Positions 1-7,743 of a DNA stretch of 38,851 nt are shown here, piece by piece. Positions within the stretch are counted from its first letter, which is position 1. The number at the start of each line of letters is the position of its first letter. Source of the stretch: Bacteroidales bacterium (GTDB lineage: Bacteria; Bacteroidota; Bacteroidia; Bacteroidales; Muribaculaceae); contig SFOK01000005.1 in assembly GCA_004552395.1 (NCBI GenBank), positions 1 to 38,851 of the forward strand, read 5' to 3'. Under the pieces are notes generated by a model that was not told where the DNA came from, made no database searches, and was given only the letters and a program-made list of their open reading frames with translations. A program made the translations under genes and the position numbers.

Positions 1-1
1 G

Positions 2-40
2 TTCACCAAAGTGTTAGTTAAAAATATTGTAAAAGCTTAA
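2..40 (+). CDS. rplU: 50S ribosomal protein L21, C-terminal end only (partial)
   Basis: Only the last 12 codons and a TAA stop are inside the window. The frame reads FTKVLVKNIVKA, which resembles the C-terminal end of L21 (after the usual GHRQ-type motif). L27 follows 90 bp downstream, the standard rplU-rpmA order, and this supports the call more than the short peptide does. The rest of the gene lies upstream of the window. Confidence 0.7.
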   Translation, partial: FTKVLVKNIVKA

Positions 41-129
41 GAGGCCTCCTCTGTAAGTAACAACTAAGATCCGGAATCCGGGCGGGCGCAAGGTCCCGGC
101 GGATCCGTTCTCTTAAAAATCACTAAGAA

Positions 130-393
130 ATGGCTCATAAAAAAGGTGTCGGTAGTTCAAAGAACGGCCACGAATCAGAAAGCAAACGACTTGGTGTGAA
201 GATATTCGGCGGCTCGAAATGCAAAGCCGGCAATATCCTCAAACGCCAGAGAGGCACTCAGCACCATCCCGGCCTGAATGTAGGCATGGGTAAGGACCAC
301 ACTCTTTTCGCACTGGTAGACGGTGTAGTGGTATTCTCCACAGGAAAAGAGGGCCGCAAGTTTATCAACGTGGAGCCCCACGCTCTCTCGTAA
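130..393 (+). CDS. rpmA: 50S ribosomal protein L27
   Basis: An 87-residue protein of the normal L27 length. It opens with MAHKKGVGSSKNGHESESKRLGVK in near-consensus form; the Lys/Gly-rich N-terminal tail of L27 reaches toward the peptidyl-transferase centre of the large ribosomal subunit. The core RQRGT and NVGMGKDHTLFALVDG segments are intact. There is no N-terminal cleavable extension of the kind seen in Firmicutes. It follows rplU by 90 bp and is closed by a strong terminator hairpin at 436-469, so rplU-rpmA is probably a complete transcript. Confidence 0.97.
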   Translation: MAHKKGVGSSKNGHESESKRLGVKIFGGSKCKAGNILKRQRGTQHHPGLNVGMGKDHTLFALVDGVVVFSTGKEGRKFINVEPHALS

Positions 394-435
394 GACTTCG
401 CATACACACTCTCCAATCGAAAATTGACTCACACG

Positions 436-469
436 GGAGCCGCGCACACCGCACGGCTCCTTTTATTTT
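436..469 (+). terminator. Rho-independent terminator after rpmA
   Basis: A perfect 7-bp GC-rich stem (GGAGCCG at 436-442 pairing with CGGCTCC at 454-460) with an 11-nt loop is followed directly by TTTTATTTT. It lies 43 bp past the rpmA stop and separates the ribosomal operon from the CvpA gene. Confidence 0.85.
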
Positions 470-502
470 GGGGCGGTCCTATGCTTTCTCGCCGATTTTC
501 GT

Positions 503-510
503 TATCTTTG
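503..510 (+). promoter_or_regulatory. Bacteroidota-type -7 promoter box (TATCTTTG)
   Basis: TATCTTTG fits the Bacteroidota -7 consensus TAnnTTTG. It lies 17 bp before the ATG at 528, giving a very short 5' leader. I see no convincing TTG at the expected -33 position. Its position rules out the upstream in-frame start at 468 and supports 528 as the start of the CvpA gene. Confidence 0.55.
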
Positions 511-527
511 CAGTCACATCCGCGACC

Positions 528-1148
528 ATGGGAACAGCCGGCTACATACTAATCCTTCTGGCGTGTCTCCTCTGGGGCACGCTTGCCGGGTGGCGAAAGG
601 GATTGCTCGGGCAGACCGGCAGTCTCCTCGGCATCTGTTTCGGCGCGGTGGGCAGCCGCATATTGCTGCCGGATTTCATGCCGGTGTTGGCAGGATGGCT
701 CGGCAAGTCGGATTCGATAATCGACCCGCAGTACATGGTGGCTTCCGTGGCGTCGCTCATCATTGTGGCTGTGGCTTACGGTTTCTTCCTGCTCTGCGGC
801 CTGGTGCTCAACCGTCTGCTGAAGATCCTGGCTGTGGAACCTATCGATTCAGTGCTGGGCGCTCTGTTCGGTCTGGCCAAATGGTGTTTCCTGATCAGTG
901 TGGCCTACAATGCCATATTGGGTGTGAAGCAGGAGGGGGCGCTCTTAGACCTCTGCAAGTCGGGCGACGGCAATCCGGTGGAGCTCGTGATGTGGATGGC
1001 TCCGGCTGCGATAGGCTACGACAGTCCCGACGAGCTAATCCACCTGCAGCAGCTTGAGGAGGCCCGCAAAATTTCGGCCGTTCCCGGGCAACAGAAGCGC
1101 ACCGCGGAGTGTTATCATATATGCGCATATATCACTGAAATTTCGTAA
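528..1148 (+). CDS. CvpA family inner-membrane protein
   Basis: A 206-residue hydrophobic protein with about four membrane segments (roughly residues 4-22, 28-48, 66-90 and 104-125). The GWRKGLLGQTGSLLG segment after the first helix and the DSVLGALFGLAKW segment are typical of the CvpA/colicin V production family. Family members are linked to colicin V export and envelope stress tolerance; the precise function is unsettled. I chose the ATG at 528 because a -7 box sits at 503-510. The C-terminal 40 residues are hydrophilic and unremarkable, and the last codons contain a 16-bp perfect palindrome. In related genomes a CvpA gene commonly precedes suf genes, as here, but sufB does not follow. Confidence 0.88.
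   Translation: MGTAGYILILLACLLWGTLAGWRKGLLGQTGSLLGICFGAVGSRILLPDFMPVLAGWLGKSDSIIDPQYMVASVASLIIVAVAYGFFLLCGLVLNRLLKILAVEPIDSVLGALFGLAKWCFLISVAYNAILGVKQEGALLDLCKSGDGNPVELVMWMAPAAIGYDSPDELIHLQQLEEARKISAVPGQQKRTAECYHICAYITEIS
1117..1132. repeat. 16-bp perfect palindrome in the 3' end of the CvpA gene
   Basis: ATATATGCGCATATAT is its own reverse complement and has no loop. It lies in the last ten codons of the CvpA gene, about 100 bp before sufC. It could be an operator for the suf genes or a chance alternating purine-pyrimidine tract. There is no T-run after it, so it is not a terminator. Confidence 0.5.
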
Positions 1149-1228
1149 GCAGTCGACGGGCTTATTTAAGAGCTAATATTCGCTGATTACAAAGACTTAC
1201 TTATCACTGAAAGATCTTAAAATACGAT

Positions 1229-1984
1229 ATGCTGAAAATTGAGAATCTACATGCCGAGATAGCCGGCAAAGAGATACTGAAAGGGATCAACCTCACGGTG
1301 AATGCCGGGGAGGTTCATGCCATCATGGGCCCCAACGGATCGGGCAAGAGCACACTCTCTATGGTGCTGGCGGGTAATCCGGCTTACACCGTGACCGAGG
1401 GTACGGCCGAATTTTTCGGCAAGGATCTGCTGGCCATGCCTCCCGAGGTGCGCAGCCACGAGGGGCTCTTCCTCGGCTTCCAGTACCCGGTCGAGATCCC
1501 GGGTGTATCGATGGTCAATTTCATGCGCGCGGCCATAAACGAACGCCGCAAATATCTGGGGGAGCCGCCCATGAGCGCCACTGAGTTCCTCAAGCTCATG
1601 AGGGAGAAGCGCGCTGTGGTGGAGCTCGACAACAAGCTCGCGTCGCGTTCGGTCAACGAGGGTTTCTCGGGTGGCGAGAAGAAGCGCAACGAGATTTTCC
1701 AGATGGCTATGCTCGAGCCGCGCCTGTCGATTCTCGACGAGACCGACTCAGGCCTCGACATAGACGCCCTGCGTATTGTGGCCGGCGGTGTCAACAAGCT
1801 GAAGACCTCGCAGAACGCCACTATAGTGATCACGCATTATCAGCGCCTGCTCGATTATATCAAGCCCGATGTGATACATATCCTCTACAAGGGACGGATC
1901 GTGAAGACGGCCGGTCCGGAGCTTGCCCTCGAGCTCGAAGAGAAAGGCTACGACTGGATCAAGGAGATGGCCGACAAAGATTAA
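1229..1984 (+). CDS. sufC: Fe-S cluster assembly ATPase SufC
   Basis: A 251-residue ABC-type ATPase, the usual SufC length. Walker A is GPNGSGKST at about residues 34-42; the signature is SGGEKKRNEIFQM, with the KKR feature typical of SufC rather than transporter ATPases; Walker B and the D-loop are SILDETDSGLDIDAL, where the SufC-type DETDSGLD string is diagnostic. SufC is cytoplasmic and powers the SufBCD scaffold on which Fe-S clusters are built. sufD and sufS follow on the same strand. sufB, normally directly upstream, is absent. The last codons and stop lie in a 30-bp tandem duplication that runs into the spacer. Confidence 0.97.
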   Translation: MLKIENLHAEIAGKEILKGINLTVNAGEVHAIMGPNGSGKSTLSMVLAGNPAYTVTEGTAEFFGKDLLAMPPEVRSHEGLFLGFQYPVEIPGVSMVNFMRAAINERRKYLGEPPMSATEFLKLMREKRAVVELDNKLASRSVNEGFSGGEKKRNEIFQMAMLEPRLSILDETDSGLDIDALRIVAGGVNKLKTSQNATIVITHYQRLLDYIKPDVIHILYKGRIVKTAGPELALELEEKGYDWIKEMADKD

Positions 1985-2035
1985 GACGCTGACCAAGACG
2001 CCGACAAAGATTAAGACGCTGATTAAGACGCCGAC
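1970..2035. repeat. 30-bp tandem duplication across the sufC stop codon
   Basis: The last five codons of sufC, its TAA and the next 12 bp (1970-1999) are repeated almost exactly at 2000-2029; a third, partial copy begins at 2030. The unit is 30 bp, so the copies stay in frame and the second copy carries another in-frame TAA at 2012-2014. The two full copies differ at only two positions (near 1993-1994 versus 2023-2024), suggesting a fairly recent slippage event. Confidence 0.9.
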
Positions 2036-2062
2036 TAATCACACCTAACACTCACAGAATCA

Positions 2063-3439
2063 ATGGAAAGCAATCCGCTGCTTCAATATATAGAGCTGTA
2101 CAAGGCTAACCGCGAGCTTCTGGACAGAGGCTCGGCTCCGGCCATGAACGCTCTGCGCTCCCGGGCCTGCGGGATCCTGGAATCCTGCCGCCTGCCGCGC
2201 AAAGGGTCAGAGAACTATGAGCACACCGACCTGGACGCCATCCTGGCGCCGGACTACGGTGTGAACGTGGCCCGCGTGCCCATGAAGATCAATCCCGCCG
2301 AATCGTTTAACTGCCGGGTGCCCAACATGAGCACGTCGCTCTTTTTCCTGCTCAACGACGCTTTCGCGGCCACGGACCTGAGTCTGCGCAAGATGCCCGA
2401 AGGGGTGCTGTGCGGCTCCCTGCGCGAGATCCTCAAGAGCCACCCCGAGGTGGCCCGCTACTACGGATCGGCCGCCGAACCGGAGAACCCGCTCGTGGCT
2501 CTCAACACATTGCTGGCGCAGGACGGCTTCGTGGTGTATCTGCCCGACGGAGTGCAGCTCGAGCGTCCCATACAGCTCATCAACATACTCAAGAGCGAGA
2601 TGCCGCTGATGGCTCCGAGGAGGATACTCGTGGTGGCCGGACGCGACGTGAAGGCGTGTGTGCTTGTGTGCGACCACACGCAGAATCAGGAGCAGGATTA
2701 CCTATCGCTGAGCACGGTGGAGATAATCTGCGGTCCGTATTCACGCATAGACTATTACGATCTGGAGGAGTCGTCGCCGCGCACTCAGCGACTGACGGCG
2801 CTCTATGCAAAACTTCAGGAGGGGGCCGACCTGCTTGTGGACGGCATAACGCTCCACAACGGCACCACACGCAACGAATATTACGTCACGACCTGTGGCG
2901 AGCATTGCCGTCTGGAGCTTCTCGGCATGGGTATCCTCAACGGGACACGCCGACTGGAAACTTACTCTCTGCTGCGCCACGAGACGCCGCGCTGCAAGAG
3001 CAACGAGCTGTTCAAATATGTGGTCGACGACGAAGCTGTGGGCTCCTTCTCCGGCCGTATCTACGTGGCTCCGGGGTCGGTAAAGACCGAGGCTTATCAG
3101 GCCAACCGCAATATTGTGGGTCAGCCGTCGGCGCGGATGTTCTCCAAGCCGCAGCTCGAGATCTACAACGACGATGTGAAGTGTTCCCACGGCACGGCCA
3201 TAGGCCAGCTCGACGAGAATCAGATATTCTATATGCGCAGCCGCGGACTGAGCGAGGAGACGGCCCGGACGCTTCTCAAGCAGGCGTTCATGGCCGATGT
3301 CATAGACGGAGTGCGTCTGCCCTCGCTGCGCGACCGTCTGCGCATGCTTGTGGAGATGTGGTTCTCGGGCAAAGGGGCCGACTCCGCTTGCGCCGGATGT
3401 AACCCCGAGGAGCAGAGTGCCGACGGGTGTAGGCTGTAA
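2063..3439 (+). CDS. sufD: Fe-S cluster assembly protein SufD
   Basis: A 458-residue SufD-type protein, slightly long for the family. The C-terminal half has the SufB/SufD beta-helix core and the conserved segment around CSHGTAIGQLDENQIFYMRSR (about residues 373-393), which in this family lies at the SufB-SufD interface and holds the conserved Cys and His. The N-terminal 100 residues are the usual helical region. SufD partners with SufB and SufC in the cytoplasmic scaffold complex. Near the C-terminus there is a Cys cluster (CAGC, then a Cys three residues from the end). The ATG at 2063 lies 78 bp after sufC and only 14 bp separate its stop from the sufS ATG. Confidence 0.95.
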   Translation: MESNPLLQYIELYKANRELLDRGSAPAMNALRSRACGILESCRLPRKGSENYEHTDLDAILAPDYGVNVARVPMKINPAESFNCRVPNMSTSLFFLLNDAFAATDLSLRKMPEGVLCGSLREILKSHPEVARYYGSAAEPENPLVALNTLLAQDGFVVYLPDGVQLERPIQLINILKSEMPLMAPRRILVVAGRDVKACVLVCDHTQNQEQDYLSLSTVEIICGPYSRIDYYDLEESSPRTQRLTALYAKLQEGADLLVDGITLHNGTTRNEYYVTTCGEHCRLELLGMGILNGTRRLETYSLLRHETPRCKSNELFKYVVDDEAVGSFSGRIYVAPGSVKTEAYQANRNIVGQPSARMFSKPQLEIYNDDVKCSHGTAIGQLDENQIFYMRSRGLSEETARTLLKQAFMADVIDGVRLPSLRDRLRMLVEMWFSGKGADSACAGCNPEEQSADGCRL

Positions 3440-3453
3440 AATAATTGACTGTG

Positions 3454-4677
3454 ATGGCTTACGATGTAGAAAAAATACGCGAAGAGTTTCCTATACTCCG
3501 CCGGCAGATAGGCGGACGACCGCTTGTGTATCTGGACAACACGGCTACGTCGCAGACACCCGAGAGGGTGGTGCGGGCCGTGGTCGACGGCTACGAGCAG
3601 CGCAAGGCCAATGTGCACCGCGGTGTGCATACGCTTTCGCAGGAGGCCACTGACCGGCAGGAGGAGACCCGCCGCAAGGTACGCGATTATATTAACGCCG
3701 CATCGGAGCAGGAGATAATCTTCACTCGCGGAACCACCGAGGGTATCAACCTCGTGGCCTCGTCGTTCGGATCGCTTCTTCCCGAAGGATCCGAGATTAT
3801 ACTGACCGTGATGGAGCACCACGCCAATATCGTGCCCTGGCAGCTTCTTGCCGAGCGCAGAGGGCTGACAATCAAGGTGGTGGATGTCGACGGTCCGCAG
3901 GGAGTGCTCAATCAGGAGCAGTACCGCAGCCTTTTCAACGAGAAGACCTCCATGGCCGCTTTCTGCCATGTGAGCAATGTGCTCGGCACCGTGAATCCCG
4001 TGAAAGAGATGATAGCATACGCGCACCGGGCCGGTGTGCCCGTGCTTGTGGACGGCGCTCAGGCGTCGCCTCACATGGCCATCGATGTGAGGGATCTGGA
4101 CTGCGATTTCTACGTCTTCTCGTCGCACAAGATGTACGGACCCACGGGCGTGGGCGTGCTCTACGGCAAGGAGAAATGGCTCGAGAAGATGCCTCCGTAT
4201 CAGGGTGGCGGCGAGATGATCAAGCATGTGGCCTTTAGCGGAACGACCTTTGCCGACCTGCCGTTCAAGTTCGAGGCCGGGACGCCCGATTTTGTAGGCA
4301 TAGCCGCCCTTTCGCAGGCTCTCGATTTTATAGGGGAGCTCGGTATCGAGGCGATAGGGAGCCACGAAAGAGAGCTCACGCGCTACACACAGGAACGCCT
4401 GCTGAACGACTTCGAGGGGATAAGGCTGTTCGGCACGGCGCCCGAGAAAGGTGCGGTGATCAGTTTTCTGTATAAGGATGTGCATCCATACGATGTGGGG
4501 CTGCTGCTTGACAAGATGGGAGTGGCCGTGCGCACCGGTCATCACTGCGCGCAGCCACTGATGGACCGCCTGGGAATACCCGGCACAGTCCGCGCAGGGT
4601 TCGGAGCCTACAATACACGGGAGGAGTGCGATATGTTCCTTGCCGCCCTCCGCCGCATTCTCCCTTTTTTCGGTTGA
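3454..4677 (+). CDS. sufS: Cysteine desulfurase SufS
   Basis: A 407-residue class V PLP-dependent aminotransferase-fold enzyme. It removes sulfur from cysteine to give alanine and an enzyme persulfide that feeds the SufBCD scaffold. Visible landmarks are YLDNTATSQTP at about residues 27-36, the PLP lysine in SSHKMYGPTG (Lys226) and the catalytic Cys365 in RTGHHCAQPLM. The ATG at 3454 gives the standard N-terminus MAYDVEKIREEFP; a TTG at 3445 is also in frame but less likely. It is the last gene of the sufCDS run. No SufE or SufU partner is visible in the window. Confidence 0.96.
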   Translation: MAYDVEKIREEFPILRRQIGGRPLVYLDNTATSQTPERVVRAVVDGYEQRKANVHRGVHTLSQEATDRQEETRRKVRDYINAASEQEIIFTRGTTEGINLVASSFGSLLPEGSEIILTVMEHHANIVPWQLLAERRGLTIKVVDVDGPQGVLNQEQYRSLFNEKTSMAAFCHVSNVLGTVNPVKEMIAYAHRAGVPVLVDGAQASPHMAIDVRDLDCDFYVFSSHKMYGPTGVGVLYGKEKWLEKMPPYQGGGEMIKHVAFSGTTFADLPFKFEAGTPDFVGIAALSQALDFIGELGIEAIGSHERELTRYTQERLLNDFEGIRLFGTAPEKGAVISFLYKDVHPYDVGLLLDKMGVAVRTGHHCAQPLMDRLGIPGTVRAGFGAYNTREECDMFLAALRRILPFFG

Positions 4678-4735
4678 ATCGGCGCGGGAAATCGCAGGCT
4701 CTTAGCCTTCGGACTGAAAAATTGCGCTTGGATTT

Positions 4736-5482
4736 TCAGAGGGGGAGGGGACGGGCGAGTTCCAGGAAATCGGCCCACTCCTTGGCGGATCCTTTGTAGA
4801 CGTTGAGGTCAACATCGCCCTGAATACCGTCGACACGGCCTGTGTGGGAGTATTGCCAGAAGCGCCATTCGGCATCGATAGGCTGCTGGGTGAACGAGCA
4901 GATCCAGAGCGGATGGCCCGCGTAGGCATTGCGCAGGAACTGATTGTAACCGTCCTTGTTGGTATAGAAAGTGACCGTGAGGCCGCGCAGGTTCAGATAA
5001 TCGATCATCTCTTCCACATTGCGGATTATGACGTCGGGGTCGACACCTTCGGGGTTACCCTCGTCCTCCAGATCTATGACCACGCCGAGCTCCGGGATAC
5101 GCCCGTTGAGCGCGTGGTAAAGGTTCACGGCCTGTTCGATACCCTGCTTGTCGTAGCGGAAGAAATGATAAGCGCCCACAGCGAGGCCGGCGCGGCGGGC
5201 TTCGTCGAAGTTGCGCTCAAACATGGCGTCGCGGAAGGTCTCGCCCTCGCTTGCCTTTATGAACACGAATTCCATGCCCGCTTTGCGCACCTTTTCGAAA
5301 TCGATCTCGCCGTTGTGGGAGGAGACATCGATCCCTTTCACCTCGTAGGCCGAGACATCGACCGGAGGTATATCTTTCCTCTTGTTCCAGACATAGAGAC
5401 ACGCATATACAAGCGCAGCCGTCACTATCAGAAAGAGTACGGCTACGAGATAATCCTGTGGTCTGCGGTGTACAATTCTCAT
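4736..5482 (-). CDS. Membrane-anchored GH25 family lysozyme (muramidase)
   Basis: A 248-residue protein starting MRIVHRRPQD, with one N-terminal membrane segment (about residues 12-31) and a GH25 domain (about 49-245). GH25 enzymes cut the beta-1,4 bond between N-acetylmuramic acid and N-acetylglucosamine. Expected catalytic features are present: the GIDVSSHNG strand with Asp52, and VIDLED with Asp137 and Glu139. The C-terminal WRFWQYSHTGRVDGI and DLNVYKG segments are typical of the family. An upstream in-frame extension to 5773 would overlap ispF and is rejected. The stop of ispF lies 74 bp upstream on the same strand, so the two may be co-transcribed. It is probably tethered in the inner membrane with the domain in the periplasm. 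Confidence 0.9.
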   Translation of the reverse strand: MRIVHRRPQDYLVAVLFLIVTAALVYACLYVWNKRKDIPPVDVSAYEVKGIDVSSHNGEIDFEKVRKAGMEFVFIKASEGETFRDAMFERNFDEARRAGLAVGAYHFFRYDKQGIEQAVNLYHALNGRIPELGVVIDLEDEGNPEGVDPDVIIRNVEEMIDYLNLRGLTVTFYTNKDGYNQFLRNAYAGHPLWICSFTQQPIDAEWRFWQYSHTGRVDGIQGDVDLNVYKGSAKEWADFLELARPLPL

Positions 5483-5556
5483 GGTCTGCGAAGAGGGGAG
5501 GAGCTTCGGTGCGGGCTCACTCCGGAATAAATTCGGGCACTTTGCCAACAGATTTT

Positions 5557-6051
5557 TTAATTCTGTTGACTGATGATCAATACGGATGCGCAGGATGCTA
5601 TACCCTCCATCCTGCCTGTGAAACCGAGGTGCTCGGTAGTGGTGGCTTTTACGGAAATATCCTCGACCGGACATCCGATCACGCCGGCGAGTACGCGGCG
5701 CATCTCCTCGATATGAGGGCCGATTTTGGGCTGCTGGGCTATGATAGTTATGTCGGCGTTGCCAAGATCCCACCCCTTTTCGCGGATGAGCTGCATCACG
5801 CGGGCAAGTAGCTTTTTGGAGTCGGCCCCCTTGTAGGCCGGATCTGTGTCGGGGAAGTGGAAGCCAATATCGCGGAGGGCTGCGGCACCGAGCAGGGCGT
5901 CGCAGAGGGCGTGGATGGCCACATCGGCGTCGCTGTGGCCGTCGAGACCGAGGGGATAGTCGATCTTAACACCGCAAAGCCAGAGCTCGCGCCCCTCTCG
6001 GAGGGCGTGGACATCGTAGCCGAAACCGGTACGGAAGCCGGGCTTGCTCAT
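5557..6051 (-). CDS. ispF: 2-C-methyl-D-erythritol 2,4-cyclodiphosphate synthase
   Basis: A 164-residue IspF of standard length, catalysing the cyclisation step of the MEP isoprenoid pathway with loss of CMP. The metal ligands are visible in GFGYDVH (Asp13, His15) and in DADVAIHALCDALLGA (His47). The C-terminal TTTEHLGFTGRMEGI segment forms the conserved CDP-binding and trimer-centre region. I chose the start MSKPGFRTGFGYDVH at 6051; the in-frame ATG at 6114 would add a non-conserved 21-residue tail. porV lies 99 bp upstream on the same strand and the GH25 gene follows. Confidence 0.95.
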   Translation of the reverse strand: MSKPGFRTGFGYDVHALREGRELWLCGVKIDYPLGLDGHSDADVAIHALCDALLGAAALRDIGFHFPDTDPAYKGADSKKLLARVMQLIREKGWDLGNADITIIAQQPKIGPHIEEMRRVLAGVIGCPVEDISVKATTTEHLGFTGRMEGIASCASVLIISQQN

Positions 6052-6150
6052 ATACTTGCAGCACATATTGATTGAACGAATAGAGATACTGTAGGGTAGA
6101 GGAGGTTCTGTCAAAAGGTGAGTCCCTGTCAGGTAGAGGAGGGCCGGGGA

Positions 6151-7383
6151 TTATTTGCGGCGTTTGCCGAGGAGGTCACGCAGGCCGTCCATGTCGAACG
6201 AGAGTGTGAAGCGGAGGGTCTGGTCGAGAGGCGAGTTCTGCGCAGTGGCTATCATATATGAAGCGTCGAGACGGACCACATTGAGCGAGAATCCGGCGCC
6301 GAGGCCGAAGTAGCTGCGGCCGCCCTTGCTCTCGTTCTCGTAGTAGTAGCCGAGACGGGCGAAGAACTGCTGGTTGTAGGCGTACTCGGCGCCGAGGGAC
6401 CAGTTGATCTCCTTCAGTTCCTCACTGGCGCCGCCGGGAGCGTCGGTGAAGCTCTTGAAGATGCCCGTGATGGGCGACATGTTCTCCCAGTCGTCGAGAG
6501 CCTTCTCGTATTCTTCCTGACCTTCGATGGTCTCCATGTCGTAGTCTTGCGAGCGGGGCTTTGTGGGCACCAGGAGCTTGTTGAGGTCCACACCGAAAGC
6601 TATGGTCTGATAGTCGGCCACGGGGAACATGAAGTTGGCGCCGAGGCGGAGGTTGGTGGGGAGGAAAGCGTTGTTGGTGCCGTGGTTATAGCTCACTTTC
6701 GTACCGATATTGGAGATGTTGAAGCCCCATGCGAACTGGCACTCGTTGCGGCCGATCATGGGATAAGTGACGTAGTAACCCGAGATGTCGGCTGCGAAAG
6801 CGGAGGCCGCTGTGGTCTCTTCGCCGGAGTAGGCGTCGTTGTAGCTGAGGTCGGAGAGTATATAGCGGAGCACCACACCCATGGAGAATTTCTCCGAGAG
6901 TTTGCGGGAGTAGCCCAGGTCGAAGGCGAGCTCGTAGGGGTTGATAGTCTGGATAGTGTTGCCGGAATCGTCGTTGCTTGTGACCTCACCCAACGAGAAA
7001 TAGCGGAAAGAGGCCGAGAGGGCCTGATTGTCGCCCTGACCCAGCTTCCAGTATCCCGAGAGGTCCGCCAGGAAGATGTCGTTGACGAGTTTTCGGAGCC
7101 AGGGGGTGTAGCTGATACCGAGGCCGCCGCTGCTGTAGCCGAAAGCATACTTGGCGGGGTTCCAGAACTGAGAGTTGATGTCGGGATCGGTGGCGGCGCC
7201 GAGCTGTCCCATACCGGTGGAGCGGGCGTCGGGGGCGATACCGAGAGTGGTGACACCGGTGTTTACCGGGTTGAAGTCGTTGTCCTTGATATCATAGTCG
7301 TCGGCCATCGCAGTGGGGCAGAAGAGCGCGGCTGCTATAGCGAAGGTACATGTGATTCTTGTGATGTATGCTTTGGAACTCAT
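6151..7383 (-). CDS. porV: T9SS outer-membrane protein PorV (LptO)
   Basis: A 410-residue protein with a signal peptide (MSSKAYITRITCTFAIAAAL... , likely cleaved after Ala27). The segment NTGVTTLGIAPDARSTGMG (residues 41-59), followed by DINSQFWNPAKYAF, is a PorV hallmark; the rest reads as an FadL-like beta-barrel with alternating aromatic strands. In Porphyromonas gingivalis PorV binds T9SS cargo at the outer membrane and hands it to the PorU sortase for cleavage and A-LPS attachment. The start at 7383 puts the signal peptide at the N-terminus; an extension to 7494 lacks one. porU, often next to porV, is not here. Two proteins with T9SS-like C-terminal domains are encoded divergently within 6 kb. 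Confidence 0.88.
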   Translation of the reverse strand: MSSKAYITRITCTFAIAAALFCPTAMADDYDIKDNDFNPVNTGVTTLGIAPDARSTGMGQLGAATDPDINSQFWNPAKYAFGYSSGGLGISYTPWLRKLVNDIFLADLSGYWKLGQGDNQALSASFRYFSLGEVTSNDDSGNTIQTINPYELAFDLGYSRKLSEKFSMGVVLRYILSDLSYNDAYSGEETTAASAFAADISGYYVTYPMIGRNECQFAWGFNISNIGTKVSYNHGTNNAFLPTNLRLGANFMFPVADYQTIAFGVDLNKLLVPTKPRSQDYDMETIEGQEEYEKALDDWENMSPITGIFKSFTDAPGGASEELKEINWSLGAEYAYNQQFFARLGYYYENESKGGRSYFGLGAGFSLNVVRLDASYMIATAQNSPLDQTLRFTLSFDMDGLRDLLGKRRK

Positions 7384-7743
7384 AATCGGGTATATCTTTT
7401 TAAGAAACGCGCCCCGGGCATCTTTATTGCGTATTGCCCGGGTAGCGGGGAAAGGACTGCGGATGCCGGAGCCGCCGCGCTTATACTCCGACATAATGAC
7501 GTCTTGTGCCGTTTTGTGCCGTTTTGAAAAAAAATCGGGATATTTTTTGTGAGAAGTGGTTGGAAGTTATCTGAATTTTTTATTAACTTTGCGATTAATC
7601 TACGGCGAGAGAAGCAAAAGAGGTTAAAGGGCAGAACCTTGGGATACCTTTCCGCTATCTCCCGCAGATATTGAGTTAGTTACGGGAATTGTCGGCTGCC
7701 GGCCGATCGGTTCCTAAATATGTCACTTAATCAGAGTGTTATT
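7384..7743. other. Divergent intergenic region between porV and the Omp28-like gene
   Basis: About 360 bp separate the two start codons. The porV side holds a short direct repeat (TTGTGCCGTT at 7504-7513 and 7515-7524). I found no clear TAnnTTTG box for porV. The plus-strand promoter at 7560-7591 implies a leader of about 145 nt before the ATG at 7744. The leader has no recognisable riboswitch. Confidence 0.6.
7560..7591 (+). promoter_or_regulatory. Bacteroidota-type promoter for the 7.7-12.3 kb cluster
   Basis: TTG at 7560-7562 and TAACTTTG at 7584-7591, separated by 21 bp, fit the Bacteroidota -33/-7 pattern. Transcription would begin near 7598, leaving a leader of about 145 nt before the first ATG at 7744. 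Confidence 0.65.

Noticed and set aside
468..527. Upstream extension of the CvpA gene to 468
   Set aside because: It would place the -7 promoter box at 503-510 inside the coding region and adds no conserved residues.
3229..4545. 438-codon minus-strand frame opposite sufS and sufD
   Set aside because: It is antisense to two well-identified genes, is rich in His/Leu/Arg from codon mirroring, and shows no domain.
6547..7527. 326-codon plus-strand frame opposite porV
   Set aside because: Composition (Val/Gly/Glu-rich) reflects the complement of porV codons; no motif, no promoter.
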